A stretch of 64,000 nt of DNA from Thalassospira sp. HF15 (GTDB lineage Bacteria > Pseudomonadota > Alphaproteobacteria > Rhodospirillales > Thalassospiraceae), in assembly GCF_011806525.1 (NCBI RefSeq), contig NZ_JAAVKI010000001.1, positions 434,001 to 498,000 of the forward strand, read 5' to 3'. Position 1 is the stretch's first letter, and every line of letters begins with the position of its first letter. Both the position numbers and the translations under genes were made by a program. The notes under the pieces are model-generated. The model saw only the letters and a list, made by a program, of their open reading frames with translations, was not told the origin of the DNA and did not search any database. Below are positions 1 to 8,948 of the stretch, piece after piece.

Positions 1-681
1 CCCACTCTGCGCGAAAGGTTTCTTGCTGCGGGTGGCGTTATCAAGGGGCAAACAAAGTTAGGTGACATTGACAGTACGTCTGATTATGCCACCGATCTGT
101 TGTTTGAGGATGACAGTCAGGTCGTTCTGAAACCTGATGATGCAGTTGTGTTGGCCATGCATCCCAAACCACTTTGTGACGCGGTACCCGATATTGGCAT
201 CTCACCGGCCCCGGCACATCGTCGCTGTATGGCGTTTGAGATGCGTAAACCGTTTGCCGAACCGCGCGCCCTGTTTGTCAGCGATGACATCGTGCGGGCT
301 ATCTACTGCAATCGGCGGCACCTGCAGGTCAGTTTGAACAATAGCCTGCAGTTACAAGATGCTGATAGTGCTGATCAATTTGCCGCGCTTGTCTGGCAAC
401 GCTGTGTCTGGCTTTGTGATCAGTACCTTAACCTTGATCTGCAGCCACGCGCAGTTAACGCAGAGAATGCATCGCACCCCAATCACCTCTTTATAGATGC
501 AGAGGCACCGTTTCCTGAAATGACACCGGGCATGGCTGCAACCTGCCAGCAGTTGCGAGCACCGTGGAAAAACGTCTTCCTGTGTGGCGATTTATTCGCA
601 CGTGATCAGCCACCTGGCCCCGCTGCACTGTTTTCAAGCCTGCAGGATACTCGTCATGCGCTGCAAGAGTTCTTTGCGTAA
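1..681 (+). CDS. FAD-dependent oxidoreductase, C-terminal part (HpnE-like), cut by window edge
   Basis: The reading frame is open from base 1, so the gene starts outside the window and only its last 226 residues are seen. The pattern fits the C-terminal half of flavin amine-oxidase/phytoene-desaturase-like enzymes. There is a segment of the type 'leaf with Gly-Gly' (LRERFLAAGGVI), a buried strand (DDAVVLAMHP) where this family has ADAVVLA-type sequence, and near the end WKNVFLCGDLFA, which matches the GD that binds FAD in this family. HpnE, the hydroxysqualene dehydroxylase of hopanoid synthesis, is the best guess, but the N-terminal dinucleotide fold is not visible. It is convergent with the Mth938-domain gene, only 16 bases apart. 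Confidence 0.45.
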   Translation, partial: PTLRERFLAAGGVIKGQTKLGDIDSTSDYATDLLFEDDSQVVLKPDDAVVLAMHPKPLCDAVPDIGISPAPAHRRCMAFEMRKPFAEPRALFVSDDIVRAIYCNRRHLQVSLNNSLQLQDADSADQFAALVWQRCVWLCDQYLNLDLQPRAVNAENASHPNHLFIDAEAPFPEMTPGMAATCQQLRAPWKNVFLCGDLFARDQPPGPAALFSSLQDTRHALQEFFA

Positions 682-697
682 GGGTGTTTCGGCAGGA

Positions 698-1078
698 TTA
701 AACAGCGATCATTGCTGCAGCAACACGGCGCGCCTCTGAAACCAGAACATTGTAGGTGCGGCATGCCGCACCGGTGTCCATCGGCTCAATCACAATTCCA
801 TGTGGCTTAAGCGCCTGACGCCATTCCATTGGCACCCGGGTCAACCTGTTTCCCATACCAAGCAACAGGATTTCAACTGTGTCCGCTGCCTCTATAATCG
901 GTGCAAATGAGTCGACCGTAATGTCATCAACTGCCTTCACATCCCACGAATACACTGCTTCGGGAAATAACAAGATCGAGCCGGGAATCGACTCTTCGCC
1001 AAACCGAAAAACACCGTCGCCATAGCTGGTGACAATTTTACTGCCTTCGGCGACCAGAGTACTTACTTCAATAGACAT
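698..1078 (-). CDS. Mth938-like domain protein (DUF498)
   Basis: A 126-residue protein. The start at 1078 (MSIEVSTLVAEG) is chosen because the longer frame to 1210 runs through the end of the neighbouring EamA gene. The sequence GSILLFPEAVYSW followed by ILLLGMGNRLTRVP and the C-terminal GIVIEPMDTGAACRTYNVL is typical of the Mth938/NDUFAF3-like fold found next to secF in many alphaproteobacteria. The family is related to a mitochondrial complex I assembly factor, but the bacterial function is not established. Here it is separated from secF by an EamA transporter, unlike the usual direct adjacency. Confidence 0.8.
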   Translation of the reverse strand: MSIEVSTLVAEGSKIVTSYGDGVFRFGEESIPGSILLFPEAVYSWDVKAVDDITVDSFAPIIEAADTVEILLLGMGNRLTRVPMEWRQALKPHGIVIEPMDTGAACRTYNVLVSEARRVAAAMIAV

Positions 1079-1131
1079 ATTGGCCCCATTTGCCGTCGTT
1101 AGATAAAGCTGTTCTCGACTTAGTCTGGATT

Positions 1132-2043
1132 TCACTGAGTGTCGAGGTGCTCTTCGGTGATTTTTCTGCGCCACAGAATGAACAACCCGGATAAAACGAC
1201 GATACCACATCCAACCAACATCAACATGTCGGGCTTCTCGCCGAACAGGATCATGCCCAATGCAATACCGAACAACAGGCGGGTGTACCTAAATGGCGTA
1301 ACCGCCGAAACATCACCGGTGCGCATTGCTTTCATCAGAGCAGCATATGCAAATGCCCCCATCAGGATCGCGCCGACGAAATACAAAAAGCTTTGCGCAT
1401 TCATCCAAGTGAACGCTTTTCCATCCCAAATCGAAAACGCGATGCCGGCCAGAATAATGGCTACAAAGCCGTAAAACCCTAAAATGGACGTACTCAGAGA
1501 TACCGGTGCCGCACGGCTGGCCAGGTCACGACCGGCAAAACCGATGGTGCCGATGACGGCAAGCAAGGACAATGCAGAAAAGCTGTCTGCGGTCGGTCGC
1601 AGAATGATTAGAACGCCGATCAACCCAACGATGATTGCTGCCCACCTTCTCCAGCCCACCTTTTCGCCAAACAGGATCGCGGCGCCAAGAACGACAATAA
1701 TTGGTGTCGCCTGAAGAATGGCCGTGGTCGATGAAAGCGGTGTCAGCGCTAATGCGAGGACATAAAACAACCGTCCAATAACCTCAAAAACGATCCTTAT
1801 GCCCATGGCGCGCGACAGTACGTCGGGATTAAGCAGGCGCTTCTTCTGAATCCGCGCGACAACCGCAAACAGCAGCGCACCACCAATTCCGAACACAAGC
1901 AAGACCTGACCGACAGCATGTGTCTCTGAAACAGCCTTAACGAACGCATCCTCAAAAGAAAACGCCACCATCGCAGCCATCATCCAGAGGCTGCCTATAA
2001 CATTCGCGCGATGCTCAGGAGTTGAAGTAACATGGAGTGTCAT
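1132..2043 (-). CDS. EamA/DMT family membrane transporter
   Basis: About 303 residues from the ATG at 2043; a TTG at 2085 would add 14 residues and cannot be excluded. The protein shows about ten hydrophobic segments in two halves, the layout of the drug/metabolite transporter superfamily. Typical features are the segment IGSLWMMAAMVAFSFEDAFVK at the start and the pair LSSTTAILQATPIIVVLGA / FGEKVGWRRWAAIIVGL in the middle, followed by a second repeat with FRYTRLLFGIALG and FGEKP. Substrate cannot be told; members export amino acids, nucleobases or S-adenosylmethionine. It sits between the secF terminator and the Mth938 gene on the same strand. Confidence 0.85.
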   Translation of the reverse strand: MTLHVTSTPEHRANVIGSLWMMAAMVAFSFEDAFVKAVSETHAVGQVLLVFGIGGALLFAVVARIQKKRLLNPDVLSRAMGIRIVFEVIGRLFYVLALALTPLSSTTAILQATPIIVVLGAAILFGEKVGWRRWAAIIVGLIGVLIILRPTADSFSALSLLAVIGTIGFAGRDLASRAAPVSLSTSILGFYGFVAIILAGIAFSIWDGKAFTWMNAQSFLYFVGAILMGAFAYAALMKAMRTGDVSAVTPFRYTRLLFGIALGMILFGEKPDMLMLVGCGIVVLSGLFILWRRKITEEHLDTQ

Positions 2044-2121
2044 CGGTTGCCGCCAGTTTTTAATGGGCTTTTTATCGGCTCTCAAGCGGCGGAAACGAAA
2101 GACCGGAAACGATCAAATCTC

Positions 2122-2165
2122 CCCAAAAGAAAAGGCCGGGTTTGTTGTTTCACAAAACCGGCCTT
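2122..2165 (-). terminator. Rho-independent terminator of the yajC-secD-secF operon
   Basis: Read on the minus strand, an AAGGCCGG arm and its partner CCGGCCTT flank a loop region, with additional GTTT/AAAC pairing, and the stem is followed by TTTTCTTTT. It lies 33 bases after the secF stop codon. Confidence 0.75.
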
Positions 2166-2197
2166 AGTGTAAATGTCTATCAACTCAACTTGATTGA

Positions 2198-3127
2198 TCA
2201 GGCATTGGCTTCCTGGCCTTCTTCGGCCTCGGGGATTTTGCGTTTGAGGCGCAGAACCACGAGAAGCGGCGAAGCCACACAGATTGAAGAGTATGTACCG
2301 ATCACGATGCCAAAGATCAGCGCCATGGTGAAACCACGGATGGCTTCGCCACCAAACACGAACAAGGCAATCAAAGCCAGCAAAGTGGTAAACGACGTCA
2401 TAGTCGTACGGGCCAGGGTGGAGTTGATCGAAAGATCCAGCAGATCCGGTATTTCCATCTTGCGGAACTTGCGCAGATATTCGCGGATACGGTCAAAGAC
2501 CACCACGGTATCGTTGATCGAATAACCCGCGACGGTCAGGACGGCCGCCAAAGTTGCCAGATCAAACTGAACACCGGTAATGACAAAGAAGCCAATGGTA
2601 ATCAGCACGTCGTGTAGCAAGGCCGCGACCGATGCAATCGCAAACTGCCATTCAAACCGGATCCAGATATAGACCATGATCAGAAACAGCGAGATCACGA
2701 CCGAGTAGAAACCGGCCTCCTTGAGCTCACTACCGACTTTCGGTCCGACCAGTTCACTACGGCGAATGGTAACATCCTCACCAAGTGCTTCGGTAACGGC
2801 GGCAAGGGCTGCCATCTGGGCTTGTTCGTCGCCGTCCTGACGTTGCAACTGGATCAGCACATCATCAGGCTCGCCGAATTCCTGAATGGAAACGTCGCCA
2901 AGACCAAGGCTACCGAGGTTATCGCGCAGTGCATTGATATCGGCCGGGCCGTCAGTCTTGATTTCGACCAGAATGCCGCCGCGGAAATCGATGCCAAAGT
3001 TAAGGCCCTTGGTAAAGAACATGCCAACGGATGCCAGCACCATTACCAGAGACGCGATATAGAAAATCTTCCGGAATTTAAGGAACGAGACGTTCACGTC
3101 ATCCGGGATAAGATGTAAAGGTTTCAT
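2198..3127 (-). CDS. secF: Protein translocase subunit SecF
   Basis: SecF works with SecD at the inner membrane, using the proton gradient to help pull secreted proteins out of the SecYEG channel. The 309-residue protein has an N-terminal membrane segment (about 20-40), the periplasmic motif NFGIDFRGGILVEIKTDGP (about 43-61), and five more membrane segments from about 140. These include the conserved FEWQFAIASVAALLHDVLIT and GYSINDTVVVFDRIRE, the latter a SecD/F signature. The ATG at 3127 follows a good AGGGAAG ribosome site. It lies 19 bases after the secD stop and ends the operon. Confidence 0.97.
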   Translation of the reverse strand: MKPLHLIPDDVNVSFLKFRKIFYIASLVMVLASVGMFFTKGLNFGIDFRGGILVEIKTDGPADINALRDNLGSLGLGDVSIQEFGEPDDVLIQLQRQDGDEQAQMAALAAVTEALGEDVTIRRSELVGPKVGSELKEAGFYSVVISLFLIMVYIWIRFEWQFAIASVAALLHDVLITIGFFVITGVQFDLATLAAVLTVAGYSINDTVVVFDRIREYLRKFRKMEIPDLLDLSINSTLARTTMTSFTTLLALIALFVFGGEAIRGFTMALIFGIVIGTYSSICVASPLLVVLRLKRKIPEAEEGQEANA

Positions 3128-3146
3128 ATCTTCCCTGTTCCCTTCC

Positions 3147-4712
3147 TTAAATTACCAGCTCTGTCGGACGACTGCGCTTGACCCAGGTTGCGATCATCAA
3201 ACGGGTCAGCCAGATCGCCGAGAACATCGACGTGATGATCCCGATGGCCAGCGTTACGGCAAAGCCCTTGATCGGGCCAGAGCCGAAGCTGAACAACACA
3301 AGTGCTGCGATCAGTGTCGTGATGTTGGCATCAAGAATGGTCGACATCGCACTACGATACCCAGCGTCGATCGCATTGATGATCGATCGACCGTTTCGCC
3401 GTTCCTCGCGAATGCGTTCAAATACGAGAACGTTGGCATCAACTGCCATACCGACCGTCAGAACGATACCAGCAATCCCCGGCAGGGTCAGCGTCGCCTG
3501 AAGAACCGACATCACAGCAAGAACCAGGATCAGGTTCATCAAAAGCGCGATATCGGCATAAACGCCAAACCGACCGTAGCTGATCACCATAAAGGCGATC
3601 ACAAAGACCAGGCCAAGCACCGCGGCAAATTCACCTGCCTCGACCGAGTCCTGACCAAGGCCCGGACCAACTGAACGTTCTTCAAGGATCTGCATCGGCG
3701 CCGGCAAGGCACCTGCACGAAGCAGAAGCGAAAGATCGTTCGCTTCCTGAACGCTGAACTGGCCGGTGATGATACCGTTACCACCAAGGATCGGCTCATT
3801 AATGCGTGGTGCAGAAATCACTTCACCATCCAGAACGATCGCAAGGCCGCGACCGGAATTCTTGCTGGTGATATCGCCAAAGCGTGCGCCACCGGCCGCA
3901 TCAAAGCGGAACGACACCACTGGGCGCCCGTCGCTGAATGTCGGTTGTGAATCAACAAGGTTGTCACCCGAAACAACGATCCGGCGGTCAATCAGATATT
4001 CACGGATACCGTCACCTTCATCTGCCGAAGGCAGGATCATGGTTCCCGGCGGAAGGCCGGTTGCCCGGGCCTCGGCAGCCGTTTTCTCGTTATTCACAAG
4101 ATGGAAGTTCATCTTTGCCGTACGGCCAAGGATGGCGCGCAGGCGCGACGGATCATCAAGGCCAGGCACCTGAACAACAATACGGTTTTCGCCCTGGCGC
4201 TGAATGGAAGGCTCGGTCGTGCCCAGTTCGTCAACACGACGACGGACAACTTCCAGAGACTGTGCAATCGCGCGGTCGATCAGTTCCCGATAGGCGACTT
4301 CGTTATAGGTCACAACAATGTTGTTCCCCTCGCCGCTCAGCTCGGTATTTGGTTCCGCTGTGCGCGCGATTTCACGCGCCTTTTCGACGTCGTCGGGCCG
4401 CAGAATGGTGATTTCAGCACCGTTAGCAGTTGCTTCGCGCGGACGGTTCCGGATCTGCTCCTGTCGCAGTTCAGTGCGAATCGCATCAGCAAGGGCATCA
4501 TATCTTTCGCGCAGGACACTATCGGTGTCGACTTCAAGCAACATGTGCGAGCCGCCACGCAGGTCGAGGCCAAGATTGATCTGCTTGCCTGGCAGATAAC
4601 TGGATTCAGTCGGCAAAGTGCCTGATGGCAGGAAGTTTGGCGCAGCGTAGAGTACGCCCAAAGCACACACCAGAAGGACCAGTGTTGCTTTCAATTTGGT
4701 AAAATAAAGCAT
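3147..4712 (-). CDS. secD: Protein translocase subunit SecD
   Basis: SecD is the larger partner of SecF in the proton-driven Sec accessory complex. From the ATG at 4712 the protein is 521 residues; a TTG at 4772 would extend it by 20 hydrophilic residues that look untypical, since the family usually begins just before the first membrane helix (LKATLVLLVCALGVLY here). Seen are the motif INLGLDLRGGSHMLLEVD, the periplasmic P1 region with RRRVDELGTTEPSIQRQG, the head region with VISAPRINEPI and GGNGIITGQFSVQEANDLSL, and five C-terminal membrane helices with GMAVDANVLVFERIREE. Operon partner of yajC and secF. Confidence 0.97.
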   Translation of the reverse strand: MLYFTKLKATLVLLVCALGVLYAAPNFLPSGTLPTESSYLPGKQINLGLDLRGGSHMLLEVDTDSVLRERYDALADAIRTELRQEQIRNRPREATANGAEITILRPDDVEKAREIARTAEPNTELSGEGNNIVVTYNEVAYRELIDRAIAQSLEVVRRRVDELGTTEPSIQRQGENRIVVQVPGLDDPSRLRAILGRTAKMNFHLVNNEKTAAEARATGLPPGTMILPSADEGDGIREYLIDRRIVVSGDNLVDSQPTFSDGRPVVSFRFDAAGGARFGDITSKNSGRGLAIVLDGEVISAPRINEPILGGNGIITGQFSVQEANDLSLLLRAGALPAPMQILEERSVGPGLGQDSVEAGEFAAVLGLVFVIAFMVISYGRFGVYADIALLMNLILVLAVMSVLQATLTLPGIAGIVLTVGMAVDANVLVFERIREERRNGRSIINAIDAGYRSAMSTILDANITTLIAALVLFSFGSGPIKGFAVTLAIGIITSMFSAIWLTRLMIATWVKRSRPTELVI

Positions 4713-4854
4713 GTGTTTGTGACCGGATCTGTCAGGGTCAACCTTGGTCTGGTTCCAGGTTTCTTGGAACAACGGATATATGGTACCGCGTCAGGCCACC
4801 GGCAAAATGCAAGAAGGCGGAGCCAAATGCCCCGCCTCGCTTGATACGAAGAGA

Positions 4855-5223
4855 TCAGTCTTTTTTGGTCTCTTCTTCTTTTTCTTCTTTGGCGTCGCTT
4901 TTGGCCGGTTCGGTTTTTGAAAGAACCGTGGAAACCATGCCGCGTGCCACTTTGACTTTAACGCCGTCTGCGATCTCGACCGATAGTTCGTCGTCACCAA
5001 CAACTTTGGCAACGGTACCGATCAGGCCACCAGCGGTAACAATCTTGTCGCCACGGCGGATCGCCTCGAGCATTGCTTTATGTTCTTTCTGCTTTTTCTG
5101 CTGAGGACGAATAAGCAGGAAATAGAAAACAACAAAAATCAGGATCAGCGGCGCAAATTGCATCAGTGCACCTGCACCATCCCCGCCACCAGCGGCCTGA
5201 GCGTAAGCCGTCGAAATAAACAT
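4855..5223 (-). CDS. yajC: Sec translocon accessory protein YajC
   Basis: A 122-residue single-pass membrane protein that copurifies with SecDF. It begins with a short periplasmic stretch rich in Gly/Ala, then the membrane helix (about 22-40, MQFAPLILIFVVFYFLLIRP) followed directly by PQQKKQKEH, the hallmark of the family. The cytosolic part has GDKIVTAGGLIGTVAKV and ends in a Lys/Glu-rich tail. The start is fixed by AGGAG seven bases upstream. First gene of the yajC-secD-secF operon, divergent from the DUF815 gene. Confidence 0.95.
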   Translation of the reverse strand: MFISTAYAQAAGGGDGAGALMQFAPLILIFVVFYFLLIRPQQKKQKEHKAMLEAIRRGDKIVTAGGLIGTVAKVVGDDELSVEIADGVKVKVARGMVSTVLSKTEPAKSDAKEEKEEETKKD

Positions 5224-5266
5224 TAGGAACTCCTAATTCCTCAGAACAAAAAATATCAACTGCCGG

Positions 5267-5294
5267 AATATAACGGGGTGTTGCGCCAAAGCAA
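5267..5294 (-). promoter_or_regulatory. Probable sigma-70 promoter for yajC-secD-secF
   Basis: On the minus strand a TTGCTT element (5294-5289) and a TATATT element (5272-5267) are separated by 16 bases, about 45 bases upstream of the yajC start. The match is fair rather than strong and rests on sequence alone. Confidence 0.4.
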
Positions 5295-5457
5295 GGGAGA
5301 ACCGGTTTTAAACCCGTAAAATCAACACTTGTGTGCCTTTGTTCACCTTGCGTTGCATGAAAGTCCTGAGAACAAACACTTCCATTGGCTTTCTAATGTG
5401 CTAGCTTTCCAGCCAACAAAAAACGTCACCGGAAAAAGAAACACCCAAGAGGCCCCG

Positions 5458-6321
5458 ATGAGTAGCGATTTCGACAAAGTTTTGCCTACCCTCGAACGTA
5501 TTGCCACTGCGCTGGAGCGCATGGCACCACCGGCACGTGCCGAAAACGATCTGAGTGCTGCGGACGCGTTTGTCTGGCAGGCGCAAACCAGTTATTTGCA
5601 GCCGGTCCGCAATGTAAACAGGGTCGATATCAGCTTGCTTCAGGGCATCGGGCAGCAAAAGGAAATCCTTTATAACAACACCAAACGCTTTGCTGATGGC
5701 CTGCCAGCCAACAACGCATTGCTTTGGGGCGCGCGCGGCACCGGCAAAAGTTCGATCGTCAAGGCAATGCATGCCAAGATCAATGCAGAGACCCCTGCCT
5801 CACTGGCGCTGGTGGAAATTCATCGGGAAGACATTCCAACCCTGCCTGATCTTCTTCATATCTTGCAAGAAAGCGGTCGCCGCACGGTTCTGTTTTGCGA
5901 CGATCTGTCGTTTGACATGCATGATGAAAGCTACAAGTCGCTCAAGGCAGTGCTCGATGGCGGTATCGAAGGTCGCCCGAAGAATGTGATTTTCTATGCG
6001 ACGTCAAACCGCCGCCACCTGATGGCGCGCGACATGATAGAGAATGAACGTTCGACCGCGATCAACCCCTCCGAGGCGGTTGAAGAAAAAGTATCGCTTT
6101 CAGATCGGTTTGGCCTGTGGCTCGGCTTCCACAATATCTCGCAGGACGTGTATTTCGAGATCATCGACGGTTATGCAAAGGAATTCAAACTCGATATCCC
6201 GTCTGATGAGTTGCATGCACGTGCCAAGGAATGGACGGTGACGCGCGGCAGCCGATCGGGGCGTGTCGCATGGCAATTCATTCAGGAAATTGCAGGCGAA
6301 CTTGGCAAGTCGATCGACTGA
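5458..6321 (+). CDS. DUF815 family AAA-type ATPase
   Basis: A 287-residue protein starting at the ATG at 5458, preceded by AAGAGG; the longer open frame upstream has no family resemblance. After an N-terminal helical part (ATALERMAPP), the core carries a Walker A motif LLWGARGTGKSSIVKA (about 90-105), a Walker B region RTVLFCDDLSFD, and the sensor stretch NVIFYATSNRRHLM, followed by SDRFGLWLGFHN. This arrangement is typical of the DUF815 family. Its cellular role is not known. It lies between the Sec operon and nlpD in many alphaproteobacteria, which fits here. Single gene with its own terminator. Confidence 0.9.
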   Translation: MSSDFDKVLPTLERIATALERMAPPARAENDLSAADAFVWQAQTSYLQPVRNVNRVDISLLQGIGQQKEILYNNTKRFADGLPANNALLWGARGTGKSSIVKAMHAKINAETPASLALVEIHREDIPTLPDLLHILQESGRRTVLFCDDLSFDMHDESYKSLKAVLDGGIEGRPKNVIFYATSNRRHLMARDMIENERSTAINPSEAVEEKVSLSDRFGLWLGFHNISQDVYFEIIDGYAKEFKLDIPSDELHARAKEWTVTRGSRSGRVAWQFIQEIAGELGKSID

Positions 6322-6353
6322 CCAACACCAGTACCATGAAAGACTGGAAAGGC

Positions 6354-6385
6354 GCCCGGGCAGATTGTCCGGGCCTTGTTGTTAC
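6354..6385 (+). terminator. Terminator after the DUF815 gene
   Basis: GCCCGG and CCGGGC arms around a short loop, followed by TTGTTGTT. It overlaps the last codons of the convergent nlpD gene. Confidence 0.6.
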
Positions 6386-7437
6386 CGCGACACCATCACA
6401 CTTGGCAGATGTTTGATGGGATCCGAGGAATTGCGCCCCCGACGGACTTCAAAGTGAAGCTGCGGGAAGGTCACGGCCCCGGTCGTGCCGACGGTCGATA
6501 TCTTTTGGCCACGGGTTACAACATCCCCACGCGCAACCAGCGGGCTTTCGGTGTGGGCATAGGCCGTGACGAAGTTATCGGCATGCTTGATCAGGATAAG
6601 GTTACCAAAACCGCGCAATTCATTGCCAACATAGGTCACAACACCGTTTTCCGCAGCAACAATGGGCGTGCCGCGATTGGCTTGAATGTTGATGCCGTCA
6701 TTAAACAGCCCACCCGTACCGGCACCGTATTTCAGGACAACCTTGCCCTGAACCGGCCAGATGAAACCTTTTCGTGCGGACGGTTCGGCCAAGGCAACGT
6801 TCTGGCGGACATTACTGCCCTGCCCGGCAACCGGTGTTGATCTGCTATCAGATTGCCAGCTGCGCGCTGATGCCATCTGACGTTCGGCAGCAGCGGCAAA
6901 ATCTTGTGGTTTGATGCCCGGCGTCGGGATAGCACCACCATTGCGCGGCGAAACCCGAACGACCGTTGTTGTCGGCCGCTTTGTCCGAACAGGCGCACTT
7001 GTCGATTTTGCCGGAACACTTACCACCTGACGCTTACCACCAATCGTGACGGTTTTGGTTGGTGCCCTGGATTTCGAGGCGACAGCCGTTTCAGGCGGCA
7101 TGCTGTCATAATTCGGCGTCCATGGCGGCAGTACAAGGCGCTGGCCTGGATAAATGACATAGGGTTTGCGAAGGTCGTTGCGGGCCGTGAACTGGACGAA
7201 ATCCATGTGATAACGCACTGCCAGTTCAGAAACGGTGTCACCCGGTGCAACGGTAATGACGCGTTCACCGTTCTTAAGCTTTGGCATGCTGTAAGGGCTG
7301 TAGCTTGCCCCGTCGCCATATACCACAGGTACTGGAACAGAATTGAGCAAACAGCCGCCAAGCGTGGCACTTGCCGCACAGACGAGCAGCAGGCGTTTTC
7401 CGTGATAAACAGCGCGTTTGACACAATTTTCCATCAT
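6382..7437 (-). CDS. nlpD: NlpD-like lipoprotein with LysM and degenerate LytM (M23) domain
   Basis: A 351-residue envelope protein. The N-terminus has a lipoprotein signal (LLLVCAASATLGGC, Cys at about 29). A LysM peptidoglycan-binding domain follows (VITVAPGDTVSELAVRYHM to GQRLVLPPW, about 60-105), then a Pro/Thr/Ser-rich linker and a C-terminal LytM domain (about 225-345). In the LytM domain the zinc ligand motif HxxxD is replaced by NDGIN, while the later AYAHTES and LHFEVR are kept. This is the pattern of NlpD-type amidase activators rather than active peptidases. The gene follows pcm and surE, as nlpD does in many proteobacteria. Likely role: activating an amidase at the division site. 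Confidence 0.88.
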   Translation of the reverse strand: MMENCVKRAVYHGKRLLLVCAASATLGGCLLNSVPVPVVYGDGASYSPYSMPKLKNGERVITVAPGDTVSELAVRYHMDFVQFTARNDLRKPYVIYPGQRLVLPPWTPNYDSMPPETAVASKSRAPTKTVTIGGKRQVVSVPAKSTSAPVRTKRPTTTVVRVSPRNGGAIPTPGIKPQDFAAAAERQMASARSWQSDSRSTPVAGQGSNVRQNVALAEPSARKGFIWPVQGKVVLKYGAGTGGLFNDGINIQANRGTPIVAAENGVVTYVGNELRGFGNLILIKHADNFVTAYAHTESPLVARGDVVTRGQKISTVGTTGAVTFPQLHFEVRRGRNSSDPIKHLPSVMVSR

Positions 7438-7518
7438 GTTTTCGATTGTCCGCGAATAGCGGTTAACAATCGGTAAGCATGAAGACGTTTGGGATGAGAT
7501 TTTTGGGGAGCGGGAAAA

Positions 7519-8172
7519 TCAGAACTCTTCGGTGCCCGGCAGCATCGGGACAAAGCGCACTGGCATCAATTCCGTAACATCAACGCCACTTGGCGTGCGC
7601 ATGACACGCAGCAACAGCTGCGTATGGGATACCTCACCAACCGGCACGACCATAATGCCACCAACCGCAAGCTGATCAACAAGCACCGGCGGCACATCTT
7701 GTGCTGCAGCAGTGACGATAATGCGATCAAATGGCGCTTGTGCCTTCCAGCCCAGTCCGCCATCTGCATGCAACGTCGAAATGGTATGAAGGCCAAGTTC
7801 GCGAAACTTTTCCTCTGCCTCGCGCATGAGTGGCTTGTGGCGTTCAAGGGTGTAAACGCGACGTGCAAGCTTTGCCAGTATGGCAGCCTGATAGCCGGAC
7901 CCTGTGCCGACCTCCAGAACCTTCATACGGTCATTAAGCTCAAGCGCCTGTGTCATCAACGCGACAATATACGGCTGGGAGATCGTCTGACCCTTGCTGA
8001 TTGGCAAGGCGACATTCTCCCACGCCCGGGTCACGAACGGTTCGGCAACAAATGATTCACGCGGAATATCTGCCAGTGCTGACAGCACCTCTTCATCGTG
8101 AATTCCATCATCACGAAGTGTCTGCAGCAGATTGGCTATGGCGGTTTCACGCGTAATTACCGGCTCGTTCAC
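7519..8172 (-). CDS. pcm: Protein-L-isoaspartate O-methyltransferase
   Basis: The enzyme methylates isoaspartyl residues in damaged proteins using S-adenosylmethionine and so starts their repair. The 217-residue protein is of normal length. It carries the family motif KGQTISQPYIVALMTQ (about 58-73), including the catalytic Ser, the SAM-binding VLEVGTGSGYQAAILA, the acidic end of strand two VYTLERH, and VGEVSHTQLLLR near the end. The start codon overlaps the surE stop by four bases (the ATGA type), so the two are translationally coupled. Downstream is nlpD. Confidence 0.95.
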   Translation of the reverse strand: MNEPVITRETAIANLLQTLRDDGIHDEEVLSALADIPRESFVAEPFVTRAWENVALPISKGQTISQPYIVALMTQALELNDRMKVLEVGTGSGYQAAILAKLARRVYTLERHKPLMREAEEKFRELGLHTISTLHADGGLGWKAQAPFDRIIVTAAAQDVPPVLVDQLAVGGIMVVPVGEVSHTQLLLRVMRTPSGVDVTELMPVRFVPMLPGTEEF

Positions 8173-8936
8173 GGAAATGCCTTCGTCAGTTTTTCAAACG
8201 TTTCGTAATGGGTGAAATCAAGGCTGATCGGCGTGACTGAAATATTGCCTTGTTCAATCACGCGCAGATCAGCAGCGTTGTCTTCGGGCAAATCGGACTG
8301 AATGGCGCCGATCCAGTAATAAGGTTCGCCGCGTGGATCAAGGCGCTCTGCGATATGATCGCCGATCTTGCGCTGCCCCTGCTTTGCGATTTTAACCTCA
8401 GCACCACCTTTGGCTTCATGATCAGGGAAGTTGACGTTAATCAGTACCCCTTTGGGCCAGGTCGTGGTGACCAAAGTCGCCAGAACGTCCTTAAGGTACT
8501 TCTCTGCAATCGTCCAGTCGATCATATCTGCCGAGAAATACTGCGAGAACGCCACGGCTGGCACGTTCAGAAGGGTCGCTTCCATGGCTGCAGCGACGGT
8601 CCCGGAATAGGTCACGTCTTCACCAAGGTTGCCGCCCCGATTGATGCCGGACAGGACAATGTCTGGCGGATTGTCCCGCATGACCTGCTGCAGGCCGAGC
8701 AGGATACAATCTGTCGGCGTGCCATCGACGGCGAAATGACGTTCGTCGCGTTTGTGGATGCGCAATGGACGGCGCAGGGTCAGGGAATGCCCTGCCCCGC
8801 TTTGTTCCATCGACGGCGCAATTACCCAGACATCACCTGAAAATTCGCGCGCGAGTTGTTCGAGCAGCTTGATCCCTGGCGCGTCAATGCCATCATCATT
8901 ACTGATCAGGATACGTGCGTTGGTGAGATCAAGCAT
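8169..8936 (-). CDS. surE: 5'/3'-nucleotidase SurE
   Basis: SurE is a metal-dependent nucleoside monophosphatase linked to stationary-phase survival. The 255-residue protein has the N-terminal metal-binding motif ILISNDDGIDAPGI (about 9-22), the conserved SGAGHSLTLRRPL, and GTPTDCILLGLQ and LSGINRGGNLGEDVTYSGTV that shape the active site. It lies between serS and pcm; the serS stop is 13 bases downstream of the reading frame start on this strand, so serS-surE-pcm appear to be one transcript. Confidence 0.96.
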   Translation of the reverse strand: MLDLTNARILISNDDGIDAPGIKLLEQLAREFSGDVWVIAPSMEQSGAGHSLTLRRPLRIHKRDERHFAVDGTPTDCILLGLQQVMRDNPPDIVLSGINRGGNLGEDVTYSGTVAAAMEATLLNVPAVAFSQYFSADMIDWTIAEKYLKDVLATLVTTTWPKGVLINVNFPDHEAKGGAEVKIAKQGQRKIGDHIAERLDPRGEPYYWIGAIQSDLPEDNAADLRVIEQGNISVTPISLDFTHYETFEKLTKAFP

Positions 8937-8948
8937 GTTCGTGTCGTC

